Shown here: positions 1-8,227 of the stretch, in pieces
How positions within the stretch are numbered: the stretch's first letter is position 1
How the letters are laid out: each line of letters starts with the position of its first letter
Origin: a virus
DNA: 43,011 bases
Virus record (IMG/VR): IMGVR_UViG_3300011126_000139
Location: 1 to 43,011 of that record
Reading direction: 5' to 3' (one strand)
Made by a program: the position numbers and the translations under genes
Notes under the pieces: model-generated
What the model was told of the DNA's origin: nothing
Seen by the model: the letters and a program-made list of their open reading frames with translations, nothing else
Database searches by the model: none

Positions 1-81
1 CATAGGCGGTTGACCTTGCATCGGTGGCTGACCCTGCATCGGTGGCTGACCCTGCATCGGTGGCTGACCCTGCATCGGTGC
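1..81. repeat. 18-bp tandem repeat at the contig junction
   Basis: The + strand unit CATCGGTGGCTGACCCTG recurs at 19..36, 37..54 and 55..72, with a partial copy to 81 and a diverged copy at 1..18. Another copy sits at the other window edge (about 42991..43011). On the minus strand it codes for MQGQPP, so copy-number changes keep the frame. The repeat explains why an assembler would end the contig here. Confidence 0.9.
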
Positions 82-723
82 TTGTGCGGGGACATTGGCA
101 AACATGGCGTCAGCATCAGATGCAGAAGCACCTGCACCGGTACTGATAGCACCACCGGCTTCATGGAACCGAATCATGCCGGGGTTGACATAGATACCGG
201 CTTGAGTTCCACCCGCACCATTCGGTTCAAGTTTGATGGTGGCGTCAACGTAATCACCTGTCTTGATCATAGACGGATCAACCATGTCCTGATGCGGTTG
301 ACCCGGTGCGGGTTGATAGAAAACATTGGGAACCCAACCATATGATTTGACGTTGATCAACCATTGACCAATGCAATAATCAGGGCGTTGTACCCACTGA
401 CCATTTTTGTCTTGTTTGTAGCTATCACCATCGGTGACTTTCCATTTGAAACCGGTGGGGTCATTCACAGGGGTTCGCAATCCGGTCATTGGATCAACAG
501 GCATCGCACGACCTGCAGACTGTTCCATCTGTGCAAAAACGTTTTGGGATTGCGGGTCGGTTTTAGCAACAGCAAGTTGAATAAAACATTCCATTTGCGG
601 CTGACCCGTTTTGACACTGATTTTGACCTGCTGTGTAAACGGGTCTTTGCTTTCTCGCATTTTCATCGGGTGCCCGGATACGATACGGGCGCGATTTAAT
701 TGAACTTCGATTTGTTGGCTCAT
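1..723 (-). CDS. DUF2815-like ssDNA-binding protein, N-terminal part
   Basis: Starts at ATG 723 (MSQQIEVQLNRARIVSG) in an ATGA overlap with the stop of the DUF2800 gene upstream, and stays open for 241 codons to the window edge. The early part and the DUF2800-DUF2815 gene order match the phage DUF2815 family, thought to act as ssDNA-binding replication proteins (family knowledge; name inferred from order and composition). The last roughly 28 residues are a low-complexity tail of repeated MQGQPP units. The gene has no stop here. The stop lies at the opposite edge of the window, where the same repeat continues, so this is an assembly split and not a truncated gene. It belongs to the leftward replication operon. 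Confidence 0.7.
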   Translation of the reverse strand, partial: MSQQIEVQLNRARIVSGHPMKMRESKDPFTQQVKISVKTGQPQMECFIQLAVAKTDPQSQNVFAQMEQSAGRAMPVDPMTGLRTPVNDPTGFKWKVTDGDSYKQDKNGQWVQRPDYCIGQWLINVKSYGWVPNVFYQPAPGQPHQDMVDPSMIKTGDYVDATIKLEPNGAGGTQAGIYVNPGMIRFHEAGGAISTGAGASASDADAMFANVPAQAPMQGQPPMQGQPPMQGQPPMQGQPPM

Positions 724-1826
724 GTTCCAAATACCTTATCAGCTTGAGTTGATGCATCACGCTTTACAAGACGTGGTGCGGTTGATGGGATTGTTGTCAG
801 AGATTTGTAAACGGCATCAGGCAATTTACGTCGTTTTGCTTCAGCCGGTGTGACGGTCTTCACTTCGGTGATGTCAACACCAAAACATGCAGCAGTAGCA
901 ATTGCCTGTTCTTCATTAATGAACTTGGTTTTACCCTTTCCCGGTTCGTAACTATAGCCGGGGATCGGATGACCGTCCAAGATCATTGCTTCACCGCGTG
1001 CAGTGATAGCATCATGAATATGCTTCACCGTATCAGATGCGCGTTTCAACGTATCCAACAACACAGCGATTTGGTCAGGTGTGGTGGTGTGTGGTATTTC
1101 AGACATGATCACATCGATTGCATTCATCGATGCCGCTTTTGCAGCAGCACAATCGACCATGTGTTTGCAGTCACGGCAATGACCACCCGTCACACATTGA
1201 CGGTTTGGATCATGTACAGCTTTCATGCGTTCGATCAGGTGGTTCGTGTACCCAATCAATTGATCTTCGGTGATTGTCCATGAACGAATAGGACCGTCAT
1301 GATGATACCCACGGGGTTGAATGATGGTAAATTTCACACCACGAATAGGACGGTCGATTTTCTGACGAATTCCAATAGCGTAAACAATCCCTGACCACCA
1401 TTCAAAAACTTCAACAGGTCTGAAACCATATTTGAAATCTTTGACACCAAGCATCCCCGTTGCGTCATCATAGTTGAATGTTGCGCCATCACATCGACCC
1501 GGAACACGCCCCGGCATGGAAGGGCTTTCGATCAAGATCGATTCTTCGATCCAATAAGGGACGCCTTCCGATTGGATATGATCGACATACATTTGAACAG
1601 CGGGAACCATTTCATCAACCATCATGACACCATTCGATGCCTGACGATCAATGATTTCTTCGATGGTGTGTTTGCCTGTCAAAACAAGTTCAGCCATTTC
1701 ATGTGCGGCTGTGCCTTCACGGGCTGCTTCACCATCTTCGTTGGGGTATTGCGGTTCAAGCCACGGGGCTACAGGACAGTTTATCCATCTTGCAGCCCCA
1801 CTTGCCCGCGTGATCGGGTCGGTCAT
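720..1826 (-). CDS. DUF2800 family RecB/Cas4-like nuclease
   Basis: 368 aa from ATG 1826 (MTDPITRASGAARWINCP), placed just after the TAA of the upstream gene (TAATATG). The family (DUF2800) is a phage PD-(D/E)XK, RecB/Cas4-like group. Visible hallmarks are an N-terminal Ser/Ala-rich Trp-Cys-Pro segment, an EGTAAHEMAE motif (the typical GTxxH-E of RecB-like nucleases), a central GRCDGATFN and GVKDFKYG pair (the D...D-x-K core), and a Cys cluster (CVTGGHCRDCKHMVDC) that could bind an Fe-S cluster as in Cas4/AddB-like enzymes. It probably works with the DUF2815 protein encoded directly downstream in ATGA overlap, in recombination or DNA end processing. Family assignment is firm; the iron-sulfur cluster is inference. 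Confidence 0.88.
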   Translation of the reverse strand: MTDPITRASGAARWINCPVAPWLEPQYPNEDGEAAREGTAAHEMAELVLTGKHTIEEIIDRQASNGVMMVDEMVPAVQMYVDHIQSEGVPYWIEESILIESPSMPGRVPGRCDGATFNYDDATGMLGVKDFKYGFRPVEVFEWWSGIVYAIGIRQKIDRPIRGVKFTIIQPRGYHHDGPIRSWTITEDQLIGYTNHLIERMKAVHDPNRQCVTGGHCRDCKHMVDCAAAKAASMNAIDVIMSEIPHTTTPDQIAVLLDTLKRASDTVKHIHDAITARGEAMILDGHPIPGYSYEPGKGKTKFINEEQAIATAACFGVDITEVKTVTPAEAKRRKLPDAVYKSLTTIPSTAPRLVKRDASTQADKVFGT

Positions 1827-1827
1827 A

Positions 1828-2475
1828 TTATTGACCGCCAAGAATGTAATAAATTTTACCGATCAGTTCAGGGTTGTTGATGCAATCAGGCAATGACTGA
1901 ATACCGAAAGCACCGCAAATCGCCGGGATGTCAGTTGCCGTCACGATGTTGTTCGGGTCTTGAAGTGCCGTCATCGATTGGGTCATCATCGCTTCATGTG
2001 GGATGTCCGTCCGACATTGGTACTGCTGTGCAGTGACGATCAATGAATTGACATTAGGACCGTCAGTCGGTGCGGTCTGCTGAACAGGCTGCTGAACGGG
2101 TGGCGTTGCATCAGCGGTACGAATAAGGTTCGGCGGGATCGTTGTGCGAAGTTCTTGCATAACGGATTCATACAGTTCGTCACTGATGTTTTTCTTACGC
2201 TTCCATTCACCGTTGTCTTTCGGTTTGCTTGTTGCAGCATTTTTACCGGAATGAATTCGTGCATCCCAAGGCATCCCTGCAGAATCATGTACAGCGGTTT
2301 CAGCAACGGGTGTCTGTACAGCGGTTTCAGCAACGGGTGTCTGTACAGCGGTTTCAGCAACAGGTGCTGAAGGCACAAACGCAGCACCTTGACCACCCAA
2401 GTCATTGATTGCAGCATTTGCTGCTTGATGTTCTTCGTAAGTGAGGTTCATTAAAGCGTGAATTCTATGTGACAT
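1828..2475 (-). CDS. Conserved phage protein of unknown function, first gene of the replication operon
   Basis: 215 aa, ATG at 2475 with a good AAGGGA ribosome site 10 bases upstream. The N-terminus contains three copies of a 9-residue VAETAVQTP-type repeat. A central MPWDARIHSGKNAATSK followed by a basic GEWKRKK segment resembles a motif I associate with phage replication-region proteins; its function is not known to me. A Pro/Gln-rich linker precedes a C-terminal helical part that mentions no recognisable catalytic motif. It is the promoter-proximal gene of the leftward operon and is followed almost without a gap by the DUF2800 gene, so a role in replication or recombination is inferred from position only. 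Confidence 0.75.
   Translation of the reverse strand: MSHRIHALMNLTYEEHQAANAAINDLGGQGAAFVPSAPVAETAVQTPVAETAVQTPVAETAVHDSAGMPWDARIHSGKNAATSKPKDNGEWKRKKNISDELYESVMQELRTTIPPNLIRTADATPPVQQPVQQTAPTDGPNVNSLIVTAQQYQCRTDIPHEAMMTQSMTALQDPNNIVTATDIPAICGAFGIQSLPDCINNPELIGKIYYILGGQ
2289..2369. repeat. 27-bp tandem repeat (about three copies) inside a CDS
   Basis: Units begin at 2289, 2316 and 2343, each starting GTACAGCGGTTTCAGCAAC; the first two are identical and the third diverges at its end. It encodes the VAETAVQTP repeats of the 215-aa protein on the minus strand. The length is a multiple of three, so expansion would stay in frame. Confidence 0.85.
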
Positions 2476-2500
2476 GGTGTTTAATTCCCTTGTGAATTTG

Positions 2501-2547
2501 TTATTGACGAACTCACTATTAAACCCTATTGTCCGTCAAGTCAATAA
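2501..2547. promoter_or_regulatory. Divergent promoter pair with -35 boxes in an inverted repeat
   Basis: Rightward: TTGACG 2504..2509, 17-bp spacer, TATTGT 2527..2532. Leftward (read on the minus strand): TTGACT 2544..2539, 17-bp spacer, TAATAG 2521..2516. The outer arms TTATTGAC (2501..2508) and GTCAATAA (2540..2547) form a perfect 8-bp inverted repeat carrying both -35 elements. The two promoters therefore overlap face to face and would drive the methyltransferase-helicase-primase operon and the DUF2800/2815/polymerase operon. The symmetry suggests a shared operator or mutual exclusion of polymerase binding (inference). Confidence 0.65.
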
Positions 2548-2574
2548 GCATATTTCAAACACAGGGTGTTGTTC

Positions 2575-3153
2575 GTGATCAAAAAATTAGCACAAGATTT
2601 AGAAGGGTATGAAACCGAACAATGGCCTATCGAAGCTATTCTTGATGTCGAATTGATGACGCGGAAAGTCCTTGATCCATGTCTTGGTTTTGGGGTGCTT
2701 GCTGCTGAAGCAATGAAGCGCGGTCATGATGTGAACACGATTGATATTCATGCATGGAATGATAATTTTCCACCGCATCACCTTCTAGATTTTCTGACAT
2801 ATTTCGAAGACCTGTCTGACACAACGGTGTTCATGAACCCGCCTTTTTCGAAAGCATGTGAATTCGTTGATCATGCACGGATGATGGGTGCCCGTAAAAT
2901 CATATGCTTTCAACGTCAAGCTTGGCGTGAAGGTTCATTAGAAGGTGGAAAAAAACGGGGTGCTTGGTGGGAAGCAAATCCACCTGCCCGAACTTGGCTG
3001 TGTGGTGATCGTGCACAATGTTTGCGTTTTGATTTACGTGGTCAAAACATCGCCAAACCACCAACGGCACATTCATGGTTTGTTTGGGAACGCGGTCACA
3101 AGGGTGCAGAAATCACACGGGGTTTGTACAAGGGTCATCGTTATCATGTATGA
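2575..3153 (+). CDS. DNA adenine methyltransferase-like protein
   Basis: 192 aa if translated from GTG 2575, which has AGGG about 9 bases upstream; GTG 2566 in the same frame is an alternative. An AdoMet-binding motif I-like DPCLGFG lies at residues 34-40, and the catalytic NPPF (motif IV of N6-adenine methyltransferases) at 88-91, giving the gamma-type motif order. No separate target-recognition domain is evident and no restriction endonuclease is next to it, so it is an orphan phage methyltransferase, probably protecting phage DNA against host restriction or modifying replication timing (inference). Target sequence is not predictable. First gene of the rightward operon; its end overlaps the helicase start by 8 bases. 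Confidence 0.8.
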   Translation: MIKKLAQDLEGYETEQWPIEAILDVELMTRKVLDPCLGFGVLAAEAMKRGHDVNTIDIHAWNDNFPPHHLLDFLTYFEDLSDTTVFMNPPFSKACEFVDHARMMGARKIICFQRQAWREGSLEGGKKRGAWWEANPPARTWLCGDRAQCLRFDLRGQNIAKPPTAHSWFVWERGHKGAEITRGLYKGHRYHV

Positions 3154-4777
3154 ACTTCGTCCTTATCAGACCCAAGCCAAACATGAAGTGTATGATGCTT
3201 GGAACAATGGTGTTTCAAACAATCTTGTGGTCATGCCGACAGGTGCAGGAAAAACTATATTCGTTTCTGAAATTTTTCACGAACATAAAGGTGCTGCAGT
3301 TGCAATTGCACATCGGCAAGAATTGGTTGGTCAACTGTCATTGGCACTTGCTCATCAAGGCGTTTATCACAACATCATCGCATCGCGATCTACAGTCAAA
3401 TTTATATCAAGCCATCACACGCATGAAATCGGTCAGTCGTTTTTTCACCCTCAAGCACCGATCACTGTTGCCGGTGTCGATACTCTTTTAAAACGTGACC
3501 TTGGTTCATGGGCACATCAGGTTACGATGTGGATGCAGGATGAAGCGCATCATGTCCTTCAAGAAAACAAGTGGGGCAAAGCTGCTGCAATGTTCCCCAA
3601 TGCCCGTGGTCTTGGTGTAACGGCAACACCGATCAGGGCAGACGGCAAAGGTCTTGGTCGTCACGCACACGGGTTGTTCGATCACATGATTGAAGGTCCG
3701 ACGATGCGTGAACTGATTGGAATGGGCAACCTGACTGATTACCGTGTGTTTGCACCACCATCTGACCTTGATCTTTCACAGGTGGCTATTTCATCAGCGA
3801 CAGGTGATTACAACGCGACACAGTTGCGCAAGGCTGCACACAAATCACACATCGTCGGTGATGTTGTCGATCAGTATTGCCGAATTGCTGCCGGTCGTCT
3901 TGGTATCACATTTGCTGTTGATGTCGAAACGGCAACAGGCATCGCTGATAAATATCGGCAGATGGGCATACCTGCTGAAGTGGTCAGTGCAAAAACACCC
4001 AATCATTTACGTGTCGAATTAATCAACCGTTTTCGTCGTCGTGAATTGCTTCAGTTGGTCAACGTTGATTTGTTTGGTGAAGGCTTCGATCTTCCCGCAA
4101 TTGAAGTTGTCAGCATGGCACGTCCAACCCAATCATATGCATTGTTTGCACAGCAATTTGGTCGTGCACTTCGTCCGATGGAAGGCAAAGGTGACGCACT
4201 GATTATTGATCATGTCGGGAACATCATTCGGCATGGCTTACCAGACGCACCGCGCACATGGTCACTTGATGCCCGTGAAAAAGGTATTCGTGGCAAGAAA
4301 GATGACACCATAACACCTGTGACGGCATGTGAAAAATGCATGTCGGTTTATGAACGGGTATTAGTTGCTTGCCCGTTCTGCGAACACCGTCCCGAACCGA
4401 AAGGTCGTGCACGTCCCGAACAGGTTGACGGTAACTTATTTGAATTAACACCTGAAGCCCTTGCACAATTGCGGGGTGAAATAGCAGTTGCACAGGAAGC
4501 ACCGGAAGCCATGAAGACCCGTCTGACTGCCGGTGGTCTTGCCCCCGTGGTTGTCAACAGTCAGGTCAAGCTGAAACGTGAACAGCATGAAGCGTTGTCG
4601 GCACTGACCGAACAAATCAATTGGTGGGGTGCACATCGTAAAGCTGAAGGTGTTTCCGAAGAAGAATCATACAAACGTTTTTATCATCGCTTCGGTGTTG
4701 ATACGTTGACCGCACAAACATTGACCCGCAAAGATGCAGATGAATTAGCAGCTAAAATAAAGGATGATATGTCATGA
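3146..4777 (+). CDS. DEAH-box superfamily 2 helicase with zinc-finger-like insert
   Basis: 543 aa from ATG 3146 (MYELRPYQTQAKHEVYDAW); this start is chosen because upstream codons in the same frame lie inside the methyltransferase gene and lack helicase character. Motif Q-like RPYQ at 5-8, Walker A PTGAGKT at 31-37, DEAH at 132-135, TATP (motif III) at 159-162, and QQFGRALRP (motif VI with arginine finger) in the second RecA domain. This is the RadD/XPB-like architecture used to unwind or remodel replication forks. Past motif VI a CEKC ... CPFC four-cysteine pair probably binds zinc. The C-terminus is helical and unknown. It overlaps the next gene by ATGA. Confidence 0.92.
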   Translation: MYELRPYQTQAKHEVYDAWNNGVSNNLVVMPTGAGKTIFVSEIFHEHKGAAVAIAHRQELVGQLSLALAHQGVYHNIIASRSTVKFISSHHTHEIGQSFFHPQAPITVAGVDTLLKRDLGSWAHQVTMWMQDEAHHVLQENKWGKAAAMFPNARGLGVTATPIRADGKGLGRHAHGLFDHMIEGPTMRELIGMGNLTDYRVFAPPSDLDLSQVAISSATGDYNATQLRKAAHKSHIVGDVVDQYCRIAAGRLGITFAVDVETATGIADKYRQMGIPAEVVSAKTPNHLRVELINRFRRRELLQLVNVDLFGEGFDLPAIEVVSMARPTQSYALFAQQFGRALRPMEGKGDALIIDHVGNIIRHGLPDAPRTWSLDAREKGIRGKKDDTITPVTACEKCMSVYERVLVACPFCEHRPEPKGRARPEQVDGNLFELTPEALAQLRGEIAVAQEAPEAMKTRLTAGGLAPVVVNSQVKLKREQHEALSALTEQINWWGAHRKAEGVSEEESYKRFYHRFGVDTLTAQTLTRKDADELAAKIKDDMS

Positions 4778-5259
4778 ACATTCATGATTGGGCAATGCGT
4801 TGGGGGATACCTGCACAAGCGATATCGGAACTGTGGACGATGCCGCTTCCCGGTTCGGCACCGACGCAACAGACTGAAGGTGCAGTTCAGGCAAACTTGC
4901 GTTTAGAAGCTTCACGCATTGGTGCTGATCTTTGGCGCAACAACAATGGTGCAGGTAAATCTGAAGACGGTCGTTTTTTGCGGTGGGGTCTTGGCAATGA
5001 TAGTAAAAAAATCAATGACGAATTCAAATCGTCTGACCTGATCGGGATCACCCCTGTGACAGTCACATCGCAACATGTGGGGCGCATCTTCGGTGTGTTC
5101 ACAGCGATTGAAGTCAAACGCGGTGGTTGGTCATGGTCAGGTAACGAACGCGAACAAGCACAGTGGAAATATTTACAATTGGTGAACAGTAAAGGCGGTT
5201 TCGCCACGTTCGCAAGATCGATAGAGGATTATAAGTCATGTCTAAACGTACACGGTTGA
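4774..5259 (+). CDS. VRR-NUC domain nuclease
   Basis: 161 aa, ATG in an ATGA overlap with the helicase stop. The sequence shows the VRR-NUC (PD-(D/E)XK) signature: an N-terminal acidic E (TEGAVQ), WRNNNGAG, RWGLGNDS, a catalytic-type SSDLIGI followed by AIEVKRGGW (the D...E-V-K core), and REQAQWKYLQLV then FARSIED. Stand-alone VRR-NUC proteins of phages are structure-selective nucleases related to Holliday junction resolvases. With the adjacent helicase it would resolve branched replication intermediates before packaging (inference). Confidence 0.88.
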   Translation: MNIHDWAMRWGIPAQAISELWTMPLPGSAPTQQTEGAVQANLRLEASRIGADLWRNNNGAGKSEDGRFLRWGLGNDSKKINDEFKSSDLIGITPVTVTSQHVGRIFGVFTAIEVKRGGWSWSGNEREQAQWKYLQLVNSKGGFATFARSIEDYKSCLNVHG

Positions 5260-5546
5260 AACCGGAAGACCGAAAACGGTTGATTATAAATGCTGCAATT
5301 GATGTCGCCAAAGAAATTGGTGTGTTCAAGTTCAGCATCACCAATGTTTCACGGCATCTGACCGGCACATCGAAGGCAACCATCAAACACTATTTCACGA
5401 TGGAAGAACTACGCACTGCAGTTATCAATGAGGCTATCGAACGCACCGATTGTTTGTTGATCGTCGCACAAGCCGTCGCAATGCGTCACCTAGCTGTTTC
5501 GCATTTTGATGAAAATATCAGGACGGAATATTTGAAGCATGTTTAA
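5238..5546 (+). CDS. TetR-like helix-turn-helix protein without ligand domain
   Basis: 102 aa, ATG 5238 inside the end of the nuclease gene. Residues about 12-65 read like the TetR N-terminal domain: a helix with LIINAAIDVAKEIG, then FSITNVSRHLTGTSKATIKH as helix-turn-helix and a YFTMEELRTAV helix. TetR proteins are normally about 200 aa with a ligand/dimer domain; here only about 40 residues follow, so it is a minimal DNA-binding version. It could be the regulator of one of the palindromes in this genome (2501..2547 or 13351..13360); this is inference. Its end overlaps the primase-helicase start by 8 bases. Confidence 0.65.
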   Translation: MSKRTRLKPEDRKRLIINAAIDVAKEIGVFKFSITNVSRHLTGTSKATIKHYFTMEELRTAVINEAIERTDCLLIVAQAVAMRHLAVSHFDENIRTEYLKHV

Positions 5547-7851
5547 TTTACATCAGTGGATCACATGGCAACCGGTGCAGTTCGAAGGCGAACCGAAACC
5601 ACGTAAGATACCATGCGGGGGCAACGATGCACACAATCCCGTAAATTGGATGCCGCTTGAAGCTGCACAAGCCATCAGCACGACCATTGGTTTTGTGCTG
5701 ACTGAAGCCGATCCATATTTTTGTATCGACATCGATCATGCACGTTCTGCTGACCCCAACAATCCTGAACAGTGGGGACCGTGGTCACAGCTTGCAACAT
5801 CGGTGTGTGCACTATTTCCCGGTGCGTATATCGAAGTCAGTTATACCGGTGACGGGCTTCATATTTTTGCACAGGGCGTCAAGCCTGAAGGCTTCAAGAC
5901 AAAAAATTCACCACTTGGTTTAGAAGTTTATGACAACAAACGCTTCATTGCAGTGACCCGTGCCGGTTCATCAGGCACGCCTGACATCAACCATCAATTT
6001 GCACTAACAGCATTCGTCACCGCTTATATGGAACAGTCCATTCAAGCGAACCCTGTCAATTGGACCAATGGACCCCGTGCAGATTGGAACGGTCCAATCG
6101 ATGACGATGAATTGATTGCAAAGTTCTTGGCAATGCGTCCCACGGCTGATCAGTTATGGAACGGCAAAGCAACATTAAAAGACCTTTGGGAATGTAACGT
6201 TGCAGCACTGAACGTCTCATATGATGACGGCAACGGTAGCTATGATGATTCACAAGCAGATTTAGCACTTGCTTCACATCTTGCATTTTGGACCGGCTGT
6301 GATTGTGCGCGTATTGAACGTCTGATGTGGCGTTCAGGTTTGGTGCGTCCGAAATGGACTGAACATCGGTCTTATCTAAGTGAACGGACCATCGCCAAGG
6401 CTGCTGGTTCATGTCAGAACGTCTACAGTGACCCTAAAGCACAACAGACCCATGTGATGGAACCGATGCCGCCACAGGGGCAGGGACAAGGGCAACAGCA
6501 GACGTTCGAAGCTGCACCGGGACAAATCAGGCAGGGACTGCAATACCTGACACCTGATGCACAGTTCGACCACTTCAAAGGCTGTGTCTATATCATCAAA
6601 ACACATACGATCTTGCGCCCCAATGGAACACAGGTTTCACCCGAACAATTCAAGGTCATCTATGGTGGCTATGATTTTGCAATGGATACCGAAAACCACA
6701 AATCAACAAAATGTGCTTGGGAAGCTTTCAGCAAATCCCGTGCCGTGAAATTTCCGATTGTTGAAAGTATTTTATTCCGTCCCGAACTTGAACCCGGTGT
6801 GATCATCGAACATGAAGGTATGCCGTGCGTGAATTCATATCACCCCGTACCCATTCGCAGAATTGAAGGCGACATCACCCCGTTTATGGATTTGCTGTAT
6901 AAGCTTTTCCCCGATGACCGTGACCGTTCCATTATCCTTGCTTATATGGCTGCATGTGTTCAGCACATCGGTACAAAATTTCAATGGTCACCGTTGGTTC
7001 AGGGCGTTGAGGGCAACGGTAAATCATTCTTGATGGAAGCTATCATTCAAAGTGTTGGATCACGTCTGTCACATTCGGTGAACCCGAAAGATGTCGGCAA
7101 CGTTTTCAACGCATGGATCGAAGGCAAAGTTTTTGTCGGCATCGAAGAAGTTCATGTCAGTGACAAACGTGACTTGATTGATGCGCTGAAGATTTTGATC
7201 ACCAATCGCAGGGTCGAAATCCAAGCCAAAGGCGGCAATCAATACATGGGTGATAACTGTGCAAATTTCTTTATGAATACCAATTATCAAGACGCCATCA
7301 AGAAAACCAAAAACGACCGTCGTTATGCACCGTTCTTCACACCGCAACAGACGTATGATGACATTCTTCGTTGCGGTATGGGTGGTGATTATTTCCCAAC
7401 GCTCTATGCATGGGCACGGGCTGACGGTTATGCGATCATCGCAAATTATCTGAACACCTATCAGATACCCGATGAACTGAACCCGGCAACGAAACTGCAC
7501 CGCGCACCGGAAACTTCATCAACTGTGAACGCGATTCAAGCCTCACAGGGTCCGGTTGAACAGGAAATCGAAAACGCCATTGAAGAAGGGCTTCAGGGTT
7601 TCCGTGGTGGTTGGGTATCATCGATCAAATTGAACGAACTGTTGCAGCAGACAGGCAAGGCTAGAATGATACCGCGCAACCGTCGTACTGACATGATGGA
7701 AACAATGGGGTACACCAACACCGGGCGTTCATCGATGCAAATCATACAAGAAAAAGGGCGTCCGATGCTTTATGTAAAACAAGGGACACCCACCATCACA
7801 GGGGACTTGGCTTTTGACTACATGAATGCACAGGGTTACATGATACCCTAG
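5539..7851 (+). CDS. Primase-helicase (prim-pol-like N-terminus, DUF5906-type SF3 helicase C-terminus)
   Basis: 770 aa, ATG 5539. The N-terminal domain carries the prim-pol-like signature DIDHA (Asp64 and Asp66) and SYTGDGLHIF, the h-x-H strand of the archaeo-eukaryotic primase fold. The C-terminal part has Walker A GVEGNGKS at 489-496, a Walker B-like VFVGIEEVH, and a sensor-type asparagine in FFMNTNY, as in DUF5906/P4-type superfamily 3 helicases. A Gln-rich linker (QGQGQGQQQ) joins the two. It would synthesise primers and unwind DNA for the family B polymerase encoded on the other strand. It ends by sharing a CTAG with the opposing gene. Confidence 0.88.
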   Translation: MFNLHQWITWQPVQFEGEPKPRKIPCGGNDAHNPVNWMPLEAAQAISTTIGFVLTEADPYFCIDIDHARSADPNNPEQWGPWSQLATSVCALFPGAYIEVSYTGDGLHIFAQGVKPEGFKTKNSPLGLEVYDNKRFIAVTRAGSSGTPDINHQFALTAFVTAYMEQSIQANPVNWTNGPRADWNGPIDDDELIAKFLAMRPTADQLWNGKATLKDLWECNVAALNVSYDDGNGSYDDSQADLALASHLAFWTGCDCARIERLMWRSGLVRPKWTEHRSYLSERTIAKAAGSCQNVYSDPKAQQTHVMEPMPPQGQGQGQQQTFEAAPGQIRQGLQYLTPDAQFDHFKGCVYIIKTHTILRPNGTQVSPEQFKVIYGGYDFAMDTENHKSTKCAWEAFSKSRAVKFPIVESILFRPELEPGVIIEHEGMPCVNSYHPVPIRRIEGDITPFMDLLYKLFPDDRDRSIILAYMAACVQHIGTKFQWSPLVQGVEGNGKSFLMEAIIQSVGSRLSHSVNPKDVGNVFNAWIEGKVFVGIEEVHVSDKRDLIDALKILITNRRVEIQAKGGNQYMGDNCANFFMNTNYQDAIKKTKNDRRYAPFFTPQQTYDDILRCGMGGDYFPTLYAWARADGYAIIANYLNTYQIPDELNPATKLHRAPETSSTVNAIQASQGPVEQEIENAIEEGLQGFRGGWVSSIKLNELLQQTGKARMIPRNRRTDMMETMGYTNTGRSSMQIIQEKGRPMLYVKQGTPTITGDLAFDYMNAQGYMIP

Positions 7852-8063
7852 TCGATCAGACCCCAATCCCTAGCAGTTTCTGTGGGCAACCAACCTTCAA
7901 TGAAACGGTCTGATGTGATTTCAACACCTGTGTATGGGTGATGCCAAGATGTTGCACCCCTTGGACGTTTGGCAGAAGCCTTGTGTGATCCATGAACATC
8001 ACGATATAGGATGATCACGGTCTTGTTGTTGGGTGCGGTGTCTAACGGGTTCCAAGTGGTCAT
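7848..8063 (-). CDS. Small DUF551-like protein, last gene of the leftward cluster
   Basis: 71 aa from ATG 8063 (MTTWNPLDTAPNNKTVIILY). The opening W-x-P-x-D-TAP-x-x-x-x-VIILY is the recurrent start of DUF551/DUF551-like phage proteins; function unknown. ATG overlaps the stop of the upstream 55-aa gene (TCATGA). Its stop TAG shares the palindrome CTAG with the stop of the converging primase-helicase gene. Confidence 0.75.
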   Translation of the reverse strand: MTTWNPLDTAPNNKTVIILYRDVHGSHKASAKRPRGATSWHHPYTGVEITSDRFIEGWLPTETARDWGLID

Positions 8064-8227
8064 GACCAAAACCTTTCAATAGCCATGCCAGCACCACCGC
8101 AAAAGGCTGATACACACCACCACACGGTGTTTTGTGTAATTCGCTTCAGCCGTTCGGTGCGAAGTTTACGAACAGCACTATCTAAAATGCGTTCATCAAC
8201 AAACGTGATTTCGGTTTTATCGGTCAT
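8060..8227 (-). CDS. Small hypothetical protein (55 aa), possibly membrane-associated
   Basis: ATG 8227 in an ATGA overlap with the upstream gene, stop in a TCATGA overlap with the next. The N-terminal half is charged (MTDKTEITFVDERILDSAVR). The C-terminal half has a short hydrophobic stretch WWCVSAFCGGAGMAI, too short and weak to call a transmembrane helix with confidence. Supported by its perfect fit into the overlapping chain of genes. Function unknown. Confidence 0.6.
   Translation of the reverse strand: MTDKTEITFVDERILDSAVRKLRTERLKRITQNTVWWCVSAFCGGAGMAIERFWS

Noticed and set aside
10-699. Two open frames on the plus strand at the left edge
   Set aside because: They lie antisense to the DUF2815 gene, have Cys/His-rich unnatural composition and arise from the repeats and codon bias.
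2945-3145. Upstream extension of the helicase frame by 67 codons
   Set aside because: It lies inside the methyltransferase gene and lacks helicase-like sequence; ATG 3146 gives the canonical N-terminus.
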